Below, one piece after another: positions 25,529 to 35,439 of a stretch of 64,000 bases of DNA. Below the pieces are notes generated by a model that did not search any database, was not told where the DNA came from, and worked only from the letters and a program-made list of their open reading frames with translations. The position numbers and the translations under genes are program-made. Source of the DNA: Candidatus Thiodiazotropha sp. (ex Monitilora ramsayi) (lineage in GTDB: Bacteria > Pseudomonadota > Gammaproteobacteria > Chromatiales > Chromatiaceae); contig JAHXIP010000019.1 of assembly GCA_025655575.1 (NCBI GenBank), positions 1-64,000 on the forward strand, given 5' to 3'. Numbering within the stretch: the stretch's first letter is position 1; every line of letters begins with the position of its first letter.

Positions 25529-27286
25529 TCACTCTGCGTGAGGTTCTCCCATATAACCGGAAAATTTCAGGCACTGTTTGCCGTTAACTTCGACAATCTG
25601 CACGGTCTCGCCACCACCACGGCCAAATCCCTGTATCACGGCTTCTGTGGCGGAAATAGGTTGCAGCGGCACTCTGATTAGATTCTCGCTCAAGTGTGGC
25701 GCCCGATAGTGCAGACAAAGCACGCCGTCCTGTTCACTCAGTTTGAGGTCCTGGATAGAGAAGTCCCCATCAGGATTGATGGTCCGGTAGCTGCCTAAGC
25801 GTTTTTTCCAGACGGATTCCCATGGACCGGATTCGACTCTGTTTCCCAGCATGATCTCTTTACCGTTTCGGTCAGCCACCAAGATATCCATGTCATTGAT
25901 ATCACGCGAGCGTAAGCGCAATTCTCCCAGTACCCGGTAACCGTCCGGCAGTTGCTTGATGCTTTCCGGTGTGAGTCCTAAACTGCCGTCTTCGAACCGC
26001 ACCAAGTCCAGAATACGCTCAATGATGCAGGCGCAAAGCCTGGGTCTTTCAGCATCGACCATGAGCAGGCCAAGATCTGTGGCGTAGCCACCCGATGGGG
26101 TGGAATAACCGGTCTGTTCTGCCTGTGCAACCTGCGTCTGTAGCTGTTTGGGGACGCCGTCGCGCAATGAGACCGCCATACTGAGAATGGTGCCTGCCAG
26201 CTGTTTTGCCAGCCGATTGCTGTCTGCACCATTGGCCAACACAACAACACCCAGACCCTGTTTCGGTAATACGGCCATCTCTGCGCCGAACAACAGAGTG
26301 CTGCCGCCGTGACGCACGCTTTTTCCGGCAACAGGATGGCGTTCAATAAACCACCCCATCCCGGGTGACACATTACGCGAGACCTGGCCATCGACGGTTT
26401 GAGGTTCCCACATCTCTCTCAACAGCGTTGCGGGCACACCGGGGATTTGCTCTTGAAGCAGTGCCGACAACAGCCTGCCAAGATCGTTTGCGGTGGAATA
26501 GAGGCCAAGCGCGGGCGTATCTCTCAATGGTGGTTGAGGCCTCGTCATGCCATCGAGATGTCCGGCGGATAATTTTTTCGACATTTCTTCAGAAAGGACA
26601 AAACCACTACGGTTCATGACCAAAGGGGCAAGGAGTATCTGTTCGATATAATCGGTATAAGTCATGCCTGAGCGCTGTTGAACCAGATGGCCCAGAAGGT
26701 CATAGCCGATGTTTGAATAGCTGTAGACCATGTCAGGGTGGTAAGCCGCATACTCATTGCGTAACAGGGATGTCACCTTGGTAAAGTGTGTATCCGTGTA
26801 CATCCCCTTGCGTAAATCACTGGGTAGGCCGCTACGATGACTGAGCAGTTGACGTGGTGTTACCGGCGGTGATTCGGCATCGTGTCGACGTATGGAGAAA
26901 CCGGTAAGCTGATCCTTTAGCGGTGCATCCAAGTCGATTTTGCCTTCTGCAACGAGCTGGATGACAGCAAGTGCAGTAATCGGTTTGGTTAGTGATCCTA
27001 TGCGAAACAGCGTTTCCGAGTCGACCTTTGCGCCTGTCATGCTATTGGCGACACCAAATCCTTCAACCCAAATAGGTCCATGCTTATCCACCAGTGCGAT
27101 ACTCAGCCCGGGTACCAACTCCTCCTCAAGCAGCCGATCGATTAATTTAACCGACTCGTGACGTACGGCAGACATGTCGTCTTCCGGTATCACCCGATAC
27201 TGGCTGGGCTGATTGTCGAGGGAAGCGCATGATGTGAGTGCCAATAGCGTGAGAAGCCCTAGTAGTGGCAGTAGGTTTGGCGGCAC
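25529..27286 (-). CDS. Serine beta-lactamase-fold lipoprotein (class C/DD-peptidase-like hydrolase)
   Basis: About 585 residues. A lipoprotein signal (LLGLLTLLALTSC) precedes a beta-lactamase/transpeptidase-like domain at about 45-370. This has the SxxK motif in RIGSLTKPITALA, a YxN motif in VYSYSNIGYDLLG and an HGG-type third motif in SVRHGGSTLLFG. A C-terminal ~200-residue beta-rich extension follows, as in esterase EstB-like and PBP4*-like proteins. It likely hydrolyses an ester or peptide in the cell envelope; resistance is not implied. A GTG start at 27286 is preferred because TTGAGG sits six bases upstream. Confidence 0.78.
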   Translation of the reverse strand: MPPNLLPLLGLLTLLALTSCASLDNQPSQYRVIPEDDMSAVRHESVKLIDRLLEEELVPGLSIALVDKHGPIWVEGFGVANSMTGAKVDSETLFRIGSLTKPITALAVIQLVAEGKIDLDAPLKDQLTGFSIRRHDAESPPVTPRQLLSHRSGLPSDLRKGMYTDTHFTKVTSLLRNEYAAYHPDMVYSYSNIGYDLLGHLVQQRSGMTYTDYIEQILLAPLVMNRSGFVLSEEMSKKLSAGHLDGMTRPQPPLRDTPALGLYSTANDLGRLLSALLQEQIPGVPATLLREMWEPQTVDGQVSRNVSPGMGWFIERHPVAGKSVRHGGSTLLFGAEMAVLPKQGLGVVVLANGADSNRLAKQLAGTILSMAVSLRDGVPKQLQTQVAQAEQTGYSTPSGGYATDLGLLMVDAERPRLCACIIERILDLVRFEDGSLGLTPESIKQLPDGYRVLGELRLRSRDINDMDILVADRNGKEIMLGNRVESGPWESVWKKRLGSYRTINPDGDFSIQDLKLSEQDGVLCLHYRAPHLSENLIRVPLQPISATEAVIQGFGRGGGETVQIVEVNGKQCLKFSGYMGEPHAE

Positions 27287-27632
27287 GACACACCTCAATC
27301 AATGAAAATGGATGGAGAAATCCTATTAATCGTGTCTATCCCTAGTCTCAAGAGATTATTCGCATCTATCTGGTTTATACGGGGGGTGTCGTTGTTTAGA
27401 TTCAATCAATCGCCATAGATTCAATCTGCTCCTGATTCCAGCTATTCAACTGCTGCTATAACCGATTATTTCTAAAACGATGGCCGGACTGGGCTTGCTA
27501 AAGCTATGTACACTATAGTTACTATTATTCAATGGATTAGCCTAAATACCTCAGGCAATGCCGTCTCGCATTCTCCCGGCTCTGCGGCAGGGGCTTGCTG
27601 AACGGCTGGATTCACTACGACTAACGGGAAAG
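27287..27632. other. Intergenic region, nothing recognised
   Basis: About 345 bases between the lipoprotein hydrolase promoter side and the terminator of the small secreted-protein gene. It is AT-rich around 27300-27530; no open frame, RNA gene or repeat is supported. Confidence 0.5.
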
Positions 27633-27661
27633 CATGAGCGGGGCCTTTTGCCCCGCTCATG
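27633..27661 (-). terminator. Stem-loop terminator candidate
   Basis: CATGAGCGGGGC - CTTTT - GCCCCGCTCATG is a perfect 12-bp stem. It lies 12 bases past the stop of the small secreted-protein gene. The following minus-strand tract (CTTTCCCG) is a poor U-run, so it may also act by stabilising the mRNA end. Confidence 0.6.
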
Positions 27662-27673
27662 TTGGTGCCTGCA

Positions 27674-27958
27674 TTACCAGTTTACCGATGCACCGACATC
27701 GATCAGGCTGCTTCCATATGCGTCTATATAACCACGTTGCGCAGTATGAGCCGTATTTGAGAAGCCATCAGAGTAGAGAAAAGAGCTGCCGTATTGATCA
27801 CCGATTCCTGGTTGCATAGCTGTGGGCAGCGTTACTGAGTTGGTCGAACCGATATAAAAATCATGGTTATTATCGATAACACCATACAGGCTGTCATAAC
27901 TGGTGGCATACAGGTTGGCAGACAGAAGCATTGTTGCTGTGGCTAATAGAATTTTCAT
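27674..27958 (-). CDS. Small secreted protein, unknown
   Basis: 94 residues: signal peptide MKILLATATMLLSANLYA, then a 76-residue mature part rich in Gly, Ser, Tyr and Asn (SYDSLYGVIDNNHDFYIG, DQYGSSFLYSDG, YIDAYGSS). GAGGAATACC before the ATG and a strong hairpin after the stop support a real, separately transcribed gene. There are no cysteines and no known domain. A surface or periplasmic role is inferred from the signal peptide only. Confidence 0.6.
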   Translation of the reverse strand: MKILLATATMLLSANLYATSYDSLYGVIDNNHDFYIGSTNSVTLPTAMQPGIGDQYGSSFLYSDGFSNTAHTAQRGYIDAYGSSLIDVGASVNW

Positions 27959-28297
27959 TTTGGTATTCCTCGTTTAGTTTGAAAAGTTTAGAAGCAGTAA
28001 ATAGGCTGCTTTCAAACTTTTATACGAGGCGTCTCATCAAACGGATTCAAACACTTTACCGATTAATGCTGAGCCATCATTATCGGGGATAGACCATTTG
28101 TTCTTTATGGTCGGGTAAGAAATGGTTGTGTTCAATATCCTAAGGAAATTCTGAACAAAGAGTAGTCACCCTGACTTAATCAGAGGTTCCCTAATGACAT
28201 GGATTGGCAACGTGTGGCACTTTATTCTTCATCAGCGTTCATGCGTAGACTGCAATTGGGATATACGAGTGCCCCATAAAAATTACCAGGCTAATGT
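27959..28297. other. Intergenic region, nothing recognised
   Basis: About 340 AT-rich bases carrying the promoter side of the small secreted-protein gene and the 3' side of the cytochrome lipoprotein gene. No open frame or repeat is supported. Confidence 0.5.
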
Positions 28298-30031
28298 TTA
28301 TGGGATCTGGATCAGTCCCGGTCCCTCAATAGGCATGAGGATGCCAGTAGGCTGATTGCGAATTACCGACTTGTAAACGTTATCCACCGGGGTGATATTG
28401 GCATCGCGTCCCAGAGGGAAGTCCTGATCCTCGACTATGCTCCGATAGGCCTTGTTCAGCTTTAGTGCCCGCGTGCGGGATGGGAGCAACAGACGTGAGA
28501 TGTCATCGTGTAGGGCGTCGATTTCTGCGGTTACCAGGCTGCCGTTAGGATTGAAGAATCTCGATATGATTTCCTCGTTGTTTCGAAACTCATCCCCTGC
28601 GCCATTTTGAGCGAGGTAGTGTGAGTACTCAAACTGACCGTCACTGCGAATGGGTTCGGGTATGCCACGCAGGCCACTCTGACTCCAGTGATACCAGCCT
28701 TGATGAAAGCTGTCATGGTCAAATTTGCGGGTGAAGGAGAAGACGGTATCCGTGGTTGCGCCCGTACCAAAGTGGCACCCCATACAGAAGAAACTCTCTT
28801 CCTGACTTTGCGGTCGCAGGTGACCATTTCGGTCTTCGATAAAGCCCTGATAGCGCCAGCCCTGATCTCGCATGCCACGCTCTAGATCTCCAACGACAGC
28901 TCGTACCGCATCGTCATCCAGGGTACGTTCAGCCGCTTCTCGGTCTGCCACCTGCCAGAGTTCTCCGTAGGTGTACCAGGTTTCCTTGCGTGCATAGCGA
29001 AGCTCTTTCATCCGATTGGCTAAGGTAATACTGCTGTCGTCCATCGGTTGCAAATAGCGCACACTATGCAGAAACTCAGTACCCAACGGATAGAGGCCGC
29101 TGGCGATAGGCAACTCTCCTGCCTGCTGTAACAGTCCGGCGCGACCGACATAAGACATGTCGCTGCCGTTGTTTTCCGGTTTATGTACGATCACGGAGGC
29201 CGTGTCAAAGATACCATTATCATTGAGGTCGACCAGGTACTGCGCTTCCTCTACCGGTGAGATGGTAATGTCACGTTGTTTGACCAGCGACTCGACGATT
29301 GAGAGATTGAGTTTATAAACTTCCAGCTCAAAATCGCCGTTGATATCCTGCTGAAAGGGGGCGTCGAGGCGTATCATGACATCGTCTGTCGAGCCATTGG
29401 TGGGCCAGAATGTGCCGGGAAATGGGTAGTAGCCGAAGGCTCGCCAGCCCGTATAGTTTTTATTCGGCTTACGGTCGAACCCCTCATCGTCAAAATTGAA
29501 TTGGCAGTCTGGAATATAACCATCCCAATGTTTGTCGCCATCGATATCCCAGTTGTCCGGCAGCTCGCTGGCCAATAGCTGTGCAAGCATGATCTCGCCG
29601 TCTTCTGACTTGTAGTTGTCGGTCGCTACATAGTCGAGGATCTCAGCATCGCTGATGGCCGAGATTCTGCTGGTGCGGTCCTCGAACAGATTACTGAAGG
29701 GGTTTGTCAGGGCCTGCTCGGGGAAAGAGAGTGTTGTTTGCAGATCGCTGTCATTGAGGAAGTTGGGTGTTGTCGGTGGGATGTGGCAGGTGAAACAGGG
29801 ATTGTGGGTCGACCCGACGCCATCCTGGGTCTTGGTATAACACTGGGACGTGATATAGACCGTTCTGTTGTTGATACTGAGATCCCTGAGATCAAACGAT
29901 TTGTCCACAGGATAGCTTGTGTCTCCATTGCTAACTGACACATCTTCGGAACCACCACCGCTACAAGATGTAAGACAGGCGCTGAGTATCGATATACTCG
30001 CCATCACTATCAGTCGAGTCTTACTGCTCAT
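28298..30031 (-). CDS. Cytochrome c-like lipoprotein with two CxxCH haem sites
   Basis: About 577 residues. A lipobox lies in SACLTSCSGGG. Two haem-binding motifs are visible: CFTCH about 70 residues into the mature protein, and CMGCH near residue 420. The rest is Asp/Asn-rich with no other domain recognised. It should be a diheme c-type cytochrome tethered to a membrane and exposed to the periplasm or cell surface. The ATG at 30031 is chosen because GAGGGG lies eight bases before it. It follows the PhoX-like gene on the same strand, but a strong terminator separates them. Electron donor and acceptor are unknown. Confidence 0.7.
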   Translation of the reverse strand: MSSKTRLIVMASISILSACLTSCSGGGSEDVSVSNGDTSYPVDKSFDLRDLSINNRTVYITSQCYTKTQDGVGSTHNPCFTCHIPPTTPNFLNDSDLQTTLSFPEQALTNPFSNLFEDRTSRISAISDAEILDYVATDNYKSEDGEIMLAQLLASELPDNWDIDGDKHWDGYIPDCQFNFDDEGFDRKPNKNYTGWRAFGYYPFPGTFWPTNGSTDDVMIRLDAPFQQDINGDFELEVYKLNLSIVESLVKQRDITISPVEEAQYLVDLNDNGIFDTASVIVHKPENNGSDMSYVGRAGLLQQAGELPIASGLYPLGTEFLHSVRYLQPMDDSSITLANRMKELRYARKETWYTYGELWQVADREAAERTLDDDAVRAVVGDLERGMRDQGWRYQGFIEDRNGHLRPQSQEESFFCMGCHFGTGATTDTVFSFTRKFDHDSFHQGWYHWSQSGLRGIPEPIRSDGQFEYSHYLAQNGAGDEFRNNEEIISRFFNPNGSLVTAEIDALHDDISRLLLPSRTRALKLNKAYRSIVEDQDFPLGRDANITPVDNVYKSVIRNQPTGILMPIEGPGLIQIP

Positions 30032-30060
30032 CACAAACACCCCTCTGAATGCATCTCTAC

Positions 30061-30094
30061 AAAAAAAGCGCGCTCCCTCAGGTGGGAGCGCGCC
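30061..30094 (-). terminator. Rho-independent terminator of the PhoX-like gene
   Basis: On the minus strand GCGCGCTCCC - ACCTGA - GGGAGCGCGC is followed by TTTTTTT. This is a textbook terminator 34 bases after the phoX-like stop, so the downstream cytochrome gene probably has its own promoter. Confidence 0.9.
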
Positions 30095-30127
30095 TGCTCA
30101 CTTTAATCCGGTCATTGATTGGCTAGA

Positions 30128-32083
30128 TCAGTCGAGCTGCGGGAAGGGACCGACATAACCCACTTGGGACTCAGCGCCATCGGGATGCTGGTTGACCATC
30201 ATCAGATAGCCCCAGCCGTTGATGTTGGCGTTCCAGTAGGGAGAGGTGGTCTCCGCACCCGCCGGTGCGGTGGCGATACGGGTCAGGGTTTCGCTCTTGA
30301 CGTCGAAGGACCAGATGAAGTTACCCAGGTCGCGATCGAAATAGCCCACATTGGAACCGTCACCACTGGCGCCGGAATCCTCACCGATCACCAGTTGGCC
30401 ATACTGCGGCAGGTAGGTGATGTTGTCCGGGTTGGAGATGTTGTCCGGGGTACAACCGTTTTCCACGACCTCTTCACCGACCACCACTCCGTACATGGTC
30501 TCGACCACATAGTTGCTGTCGATCAGGTTGCCGGCATCGTCATAAGCCGAACCGGCTGCCACATCCATACCGTAGACCGCACCACACTCGTTATCCGCCG
30601 GACCAGCCAGACGAATATGATTGGGGCCGCCCAGGTCATAAGTAGGGTCGTTATCCATCATGCCCCGCTCCAGTTCGCTCATGGCAACGTAGAGGATGTT
30701 GTCATCCGGATTGAAGGTGATGCCCTCTTCCTTACGGAACTCTGTGGTTGCTCCCCTGTAACCGGCATAGAGGCGAGTCTCCAAGCGTGAGGCCAGCTCT
30801 GCCACAGGCGTTCCGTTGAAGTTGCCGGCATTCAGCTGAACACAGACATTGCGGTGGTCGTAGGCATTGACTGATTGGAACCCGGCAGTGGGGCAGGTAC
30901 CGTCAACGTTAGGCATCTCTTGAGTGAACATGTCGCTGAAGGTGATGCCCGCGTCGATGGCTGCTTTGATGGTGGTGTTGTCCGAGTGGCCCAGATCGAC
31001 CCAGGAGATGAAGGCTTCACCAGCGCCGGCGCCACTGATCTGCTCCCATTTTGCGGCATAGAGTTGGCCTGCACTGAGTTCCTTCTCGTTGTCGGCGACA
31101 AACATAAACAGACCGGTATTGGCGCCATCATCCGATTGGTAGACCGTACGACTGTCGGGCATGACGTAGGAGAGTTCATGGGCGAAGCGGCCCATGGCGA
31201 AGTGTTTCTGTACCTCGTGATCACCATCAACAGAGGTGATGGCAATCTCCGGTACCCAGCCGTAGTAGTAACCGAAATTGGCGGCGCTGGCGGCATCGTT
31301 GGGGAGGCCGTTGTATTCGGCGATCGCCAGCATGTGTTGATCATGCCAGGTCTCGCTACCGAACCACTGCATGTTGTCCTGGCCTGCCCAAGGGGGACTG
31401 GTGGCATAGGCGCTGGCGGCTGCATCGAAAGCCGCCATGGGCGGCTCGTACTCTTCCGAACCCAGATGTGTACCCCAGGGAGTGGTCATGCCGGCGCAGT
31501 TGACGTAGGTGCCGTAAACAGTGGAGAAGTCGACCGGACGCGCGCTGACTGCGGTCAGCAGACCGGTGGCCGGGTCCTGATGAAGCTTGGTGATCCAGGC
31601 GCCACCAACACTGCACTCCATATTGGTGACGGCGAAGAGGGCCTCGTCACCCAGTTTCTTATACTCGATTAGCGAGGTGTAGTCAGGGCCGCTGCCGTTG
31701 GTGCAGACGACGGGGTTGGTGCCGTCTGTGAATTCGCTTCCATCACTCTTCTGCCATGTGCCATAGATGGTGTTACCGGTGCCGCCGAGCAAAGGCAAAG
31801 TGTCATTGGTACTGATCATCGTGTTGGCGTTAATGGCGTAGGTGGTGCCATCCACCGTCGTATCGGCACTGGAACGGGATGCTGCCTGTTCCGCCGTTGT
31901 GTCTGGCGTCCCCAGTTCAGTGAATGAGAGCGTGAATGGCAGGGCTGTAAGATCCTGGCCATCCACACCGGCTTTACCATCATCCCCTTCGCAACCCGTG
32001 AGGAGAATAACGGTACCAAGGATGACGGTTGTTATGCCTATAGACAGCATGGATAGGCGAAATGGCTTTTTATTAGCGATCAT
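30128..32083 (-). CDS. PhoX/DUF839-family phosphatase-like lipoprotein
   Basis: About 651 residues. A lipoprotein signal (ILGTVILLTGC) is followed by a collagen-like GKAGVDGQD stretch and a large beta-propeller-type domain. DUF839 features include WGTHLGSEEYEPP, RFAHELSYVMPDSRTVYQSDD, FMFVADNEKELSAGQLYAAKW and a late PDNITYLPQYGQLVIGEDSG. PhoX enzymes are Ca2+/Fe3+-dependent alkaline phosphatases active outside the cytoplasm. Metal-ligand completeness cannot be judged by eye, and some DUF839 proteins are not phosphatases. The ATG at 32083 is preferred, with GGGGAA seven bases upstream. Confidence 0.78.
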   Translation of the reverse strand: MIANKKPFRLSMLSIGITTVILGTVILLTGCEGDDGKAGVDGQDLTALPFTLSFTELGTPDTTAEQAASRSSADTTVDGTTYAINANTMISTNDTLPLLGGTGNTIYGTWQKSDGSEFTDGTNPVVCTNGSGPDYTSLIEYKKLGDEALFAVTNMECSVGGAWITKLHQDPATGLLTAVSARPVDFSTVYGTYVNCAGMTTPWGTHLGSEEYEPPMAAFDAAASAYATSPPWAGQDNMQWFGSETWHDQHMLAIAEYNGLPNDAASAANFGYYYGWVPEIAITSVDGDHEVQKHFAMGRFAHELSYVMPDSRTVYQSDDGANTGLFMFVADNEKELSAGQLYAAKWEQISGAGAGEAFISWVDLGHSDNTTIKAAIDAGITFSDMFTQEMPNVDGTCPTAGFQSVNAYDHRNVCVQLNAGNFNGTPVAELASRLETRLYAGYRGATTEFRKEEGITFNPDDNILYVAMSELERGMMDNDPTYDLGGPNHIRLAGPADNECGAVYGMDVAAGSAYDDAGNLIDSNYVVETMYGVVVGEEVVENGCTPDNISNPDNITYLPQYGQLVIGEDSGASGDGSNVGYFDRDLGNFIWSFDVKSETLTRIATAPAGAETTSPYWNANINGWGYLMMVNQHPDGAESQVGYVGPFPQLD

Positions 32084-32353
32084 TGAATGATTCCCCATAA
32101 TTAAAAAATATGCGGGAAGTTTATGGGGAGGATGTTGCTATTGAATGTCTCCAGCGTGACAGTTATTTTTCTATTTTCTTTCAGATCTAAGAGAATCCTC
32201 AGGACAGATTTAATGGTGAGTGAAGAAGGAAAAGAGGGATTGGTGGTGCCCAACTATGGTATTTTCCGTCAGAATAACCTTTGATAGTTCCTGGGCATGA
32301 CAGTAAATGGAACTCTCAAGTAGGATGGGTTTTTCTATGCCAAGCGTGAAAGA

Positions 32354-33727
32354 ATGAAAATAATCATCCTGGGTGCAGGACAGGTCGGTCGTTCGGTGGC
32401 CAATGCACTGGTCAGTGAGGCCAATGACATCACCGTGGTGGACCAGAACGATGCGTTGCTGCAGGAGCTGCAGAACCGGCTCGATCTGAGTACGGTGAAA
32501 GGTCATGCCGGTCAACCCGATATCCTGCGTAGAGCGGGTGCCGAGGATGCGGATATGATCCTGGCGGTGACCAATAGTGACGAGACCAATATGGTGGCTT
32601 GTCAGGTTGCCTATACCCTGTTCCATACACCGACCAAGATCGCCCGGGTAAGAGCCCAGGGCTATCTCGACTATCCTCAGCTTTTCGAGTCGGGCGCCTT
32701 TCCTGTGGATGTGCTGATCAGCCCGGAACAGCTGGTCACCGACTACATCATGAAATTGATTGAGTTTCCGGGAGCCCTGCAGGTACTCGACTTTGCCGGT
32801 GGCAGAGTGCGCCTGGTGGCGGTCAAGGCTTATCATGGCGGTCCGTTGGTGGGTCATGCGCTGAGTACACTCTACGAGCATATGCCCGACGTAGAGGCCA
32901 GAGTTGCGGCGATCTATCGGGAGGGTGAGGTTATCCAGCCCCATGGTGATACCGTGATTAAGGCAGAGGATGAGGTCTTTTTTCTTGCTGCCTCGGAGAA
33001 TATCCGCTCGGTGATGAGTGAACTGCGTGAGTTGGAAAACCCCTATAAACGACTCATTTTTGCCGGGGCGGGGAACATCGGTCGTCGGCTGGCTTCAGCG
33101 CTGGAGCAGAAATACCGGGTCAAGCTGATTGAGCAGGACCCGACACGGGCCAGAGAGATTGCCGAGCGTCTCGACTCAACCATCGTCCTGCATGGTGATT
33201 CGGCGGATGAGGACCTGTTGCTGGAGGAGAATATCGAGAACACCGATGTCTTCTGTGCAGTGACCAACGATGATGAGGCCAATATCCTGTCCGCCATGCT
33301 GGCCAAGCGCCTGGGAGCGGCAAGGGTGATGTCGTTGATCAATAGACCTGCTTATGTGGATCTGGTGCAGAGCGGGACCATCGATATCGCCATCTCACCT
33401 CAACAGGCGACCATTGGTACACTGCTGACCCGTGTTCGGCGGGGTGATGTGGTACAGGTCCATTCCCTGCGCCGAGGTGCAGCCGAGGCCATCGAAGCGG
33501 TGGCGCACGGTGACCGCAGTTCGTCAAAAGTTGTCGGTCGCGCTATCGAGGAGATCAAGCTGCCCAAGGGCACCACTATTGGAGCGGTGGTACGAGGCGA
33601 CCAGGTGCTGATCGCTCATCACGACACCATGATAGAGAGTGAGGATCATGTCATTCTATTTGTGGTCGACAAGCGGCGTATCCGTGAGGTTGAGAAACTG
33701 TTCCAGGTTGGAGTGACCTTTTTGTGA
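32354..33727 (+). CDS. trkA: Trk system potassium uptake protein TrkA
   Basis: 457 residues: two tandem RCK units. Each has a Rossmann NAD-binding half ([19 protein letters not shown] at 1-19; [19 protein letters not shown] near 234) followed by a TrkA_C half. It is the cytoplasmic nucleotide-sensing regulator that gates TrkH. The next gene is trkH, 77 bases downstream. The start is an ATG directly after GAAAGA; no better upstream start exists. Confidence 0.95.
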   Translation: MKIIILGAGQVGRSVANALVSEANDITVVDQNDALLQELQNRLDLSTVKGHAGQPDILRRAGAEDADMILAVTNSDETNMVACQVAYTLFHTPTKIARVRAQGYLDYPQLFESGAFPVDVLISPEQLVTDYIMKLIEFPGALQVLDFAGGRVRLVAVKAYHGGPLVGHALSTLYEHMPDVEARVAAIYREGEVIQPHGDTVIKAEDEVFFLAASENIRSVMSELRELENPYKRLIFAGAGNIGRRLASALEQKYRVKLIEQDPTRAREIAERLDSTIVLHGDSADEDLLLEENIENTDVFCAVTNDDEANILSAMLAKRLGAARVMSLINRPAYVDLVQSGTIDIAISPQQATIGTLLTRVRRGDVVQVHSLRRGAAEAIEAVAHGDRSSSKVVGRAIEEIKLPKGTTIGAVVRGDQVLIAHHDTMIESEDHVILFVVDKRRIREVEKLFQVGVTFL

Positions 33728-33804
33728 TGGAGCGATGGGAGCGAACAGGCTTGTGGTTGGTTAAGGGTGTCTGCCCCATTGCCGCCGGTCTGACCTGATA
33801 CAGC

Positions 33805-35256
33805 ATGCATCTTTCCACAGTACAACGCATTTTAGGTGTCCTGCTGATGCTCTTCAGCCTGACCATGCTGCCGCCACTGCTTTTCTCCCTGTGGGTGGAT
33901 GATGGTGCACTGGTAGGTTTCACCGATGCTTTTATTCTGACCTTCGGGCTTGGCCTGGGTATCTGGTTGCCGGTGCGTTATCGGCGACAGGATCTGCGTG
34001 TCAGGGATGGCTTCCTGGTGGTTGTGATGTTCTGGACCGTGCTGGGTCTGACCGGATCACTCCCGTTCCTGTTGGCAGAAAACTCCAACATGGGGATCAC
34101 CGATGCGGTTTTTGAATCGGTCTCCGGCCTGACGACGACCGGGGCGACGGTGATTGTCGGTATCGACGAGTTGCCTACCTCTATCCTCTATTATCGTCAG
34201 CAACTACAGTGGCTGGGCGGCATGGGAATTATCGTACTGGCGGTGGCTGTGTTGCCGATGCTGGGTATTGGTGGCATGCAGCTATATCGTGCCGAGACGC
34301 CGGGGCCGGTTAAGGATAATAAGCTGACCCCCCGTATCACCGAAACGGCCAAGGCACTTTGGTATATCTACCTGGGATTGACGATCAGCTGCATGTTGGC
34401 CTATTGGCTTGGGGGTATGGAGCTTTTCGATGCCCTGGGTCATGCCTTCTCTACGGTGGCGATCGGTGGCTTCTCTACCCATGATGAGAGTATCGGATAT
34501 TACGACAGTCGTGTGATCGAGATGATCGCTGTGGTCTTTATGTTGCTTTCCGGTGCTAATTTTGCGCTCCATTTTTTGGCGGTAAGAAGGCGGTCGCTTC
34601 GAATTTATTTCGAAGATGCTGAATTTCGCGGCTACATAGTCACGCTTGGTATTGTGTTTCTGCTGGTATCCACAGCACTCTATTTGATGGGGGTCTACAG
34701 CACCTGGGACGAGTCGATCATGCGTGGCCTGTTTCAGGCGGTATCCATCGGTACGACAACCGGTTTCACCACGGCGGATTATTCTCTCTGGCCTGGGTTT
34801 ATCTCGATTCTGTTGCTCTTCAGCAGTTTCGTGGGTGGATGTGCCGGATCGACCGGTGGCGGCATCAAGGTGATACGGTTTCTGCTGTTGATCAAGCAGG
34901 GTGTGCGAGAGATTAACCGGCTGATCCACCCCAATGCGGAGATCCCGATCCGCATCGGCGGCAAGACCATTCCCTGGCGGGTGGTAGAGGCTGTGTGGGG
35001 TTTCTTCGCCCTCTATGTGGCGAGTTTCGGCGTCATGTACTTGGCATTGGCTTCCACGGGTCTCGATCTGATGACCTCCTTCTCAGCTGTGGCGGCGAGT
35101 ATCAATAATCTGGGGCCGGGACTGGGGGATGTGGGGCTGCACTATGCCACGCTCAATGATCCTGCCAAGTGGATTCTCTGCTTCGCCATGTTATTGGGAC
35201 GGTTGGAAATCTTTACCCTGTTGGTGCTGTTGACGCCTGCCTTTTGGCGTAAGTAG
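33805..35256 (+). CDS. trkH: Trk potassium transporter membrane subunit
   Basis: 483 residues with about ten membrane spans in four MPM-like repeats. Pore-loop glycines of the K+ filter are visible in VSGLTTTGATV, AIGGFSTHDES, SIGTTTGFTTAD and NNLGPGLGD, and a GCAGSTGGGIKVIR segment follows the third loop. It is the K+ channel of the Trk complex, regulated by the TrkA protein encoded just before it. Confidence 0.95.
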   Translation: MHLSTVQRILGVLLMLFSLTMLPPLLFSLWVDDGALVGFTDAFILTFGLGLGIWLPVRYRRQDLRVRDGFLVVVMFWTVLGLTGSLPFLLAENSNMGITDAVFESVSGLTTTGATVIVGIDELPTSILYYRQQLQWLGGMGIIVLAVAVLPMLGIGGMQLYRAETPGPVKDNKLTPRITETAKALWYIYLGLTISCMLAYWLGGMELFDALGHAFSTVAIGGFSTHDESIGYYDSRVIEMIAVVFMLLSGANFALHFLAVRRRSLRIYFEDAEFRGYIVTLGIVFLLVSTALYLMGVYSTWDESIMRGLFQAVSIGTTTGFTTADYSLWPGFISILLLFSSFVGGCAGSTGGGIKVIRFLLLIKQGVREINRLIHPNAEIPIRIGGKTIPWRVVEAVWGFFALYVASFGVMYLALASTGLDLMTSFSAVAASINNLGPGLGDVGLHYATLNDPAKWILCFAMLLGRLEIFTLLVLLTPAFWRK

Positions 35257-35349
35257 TTCACCATGGCTGAGGCGTCGCTGCAGGTGGGCGTATTCTTTTG
35301 ATGCACAGGTATCAGGTGAGCAGTGACGTCCAGTGAAGAGGCGCGACTG

Positions 35350-35386
35350 TATGGATACGCCCAAAGGAAGTGCCTTTGGGGTACGG
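35350..35386. repeat. Dispersed hairpin, AAGGAAGTRCC type
   Basis: CCCAAAGG - AAGTG - CCTTTGGG is a perfect inverted repeat about 100 bases after trkH, flanked by GGATACG and GGTACGGG. A related element is at 51517-51552. It could end trkH transcription, but there is no U-tract, so an intergenic repeat family is more likely. Confidence 0.45.
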
Positions 35387-35439
35387 GAGCTCGATAGATA
35401 TAATGAGCGTTCGCAGAGGGCTGGTTGATAGGCGATTGA

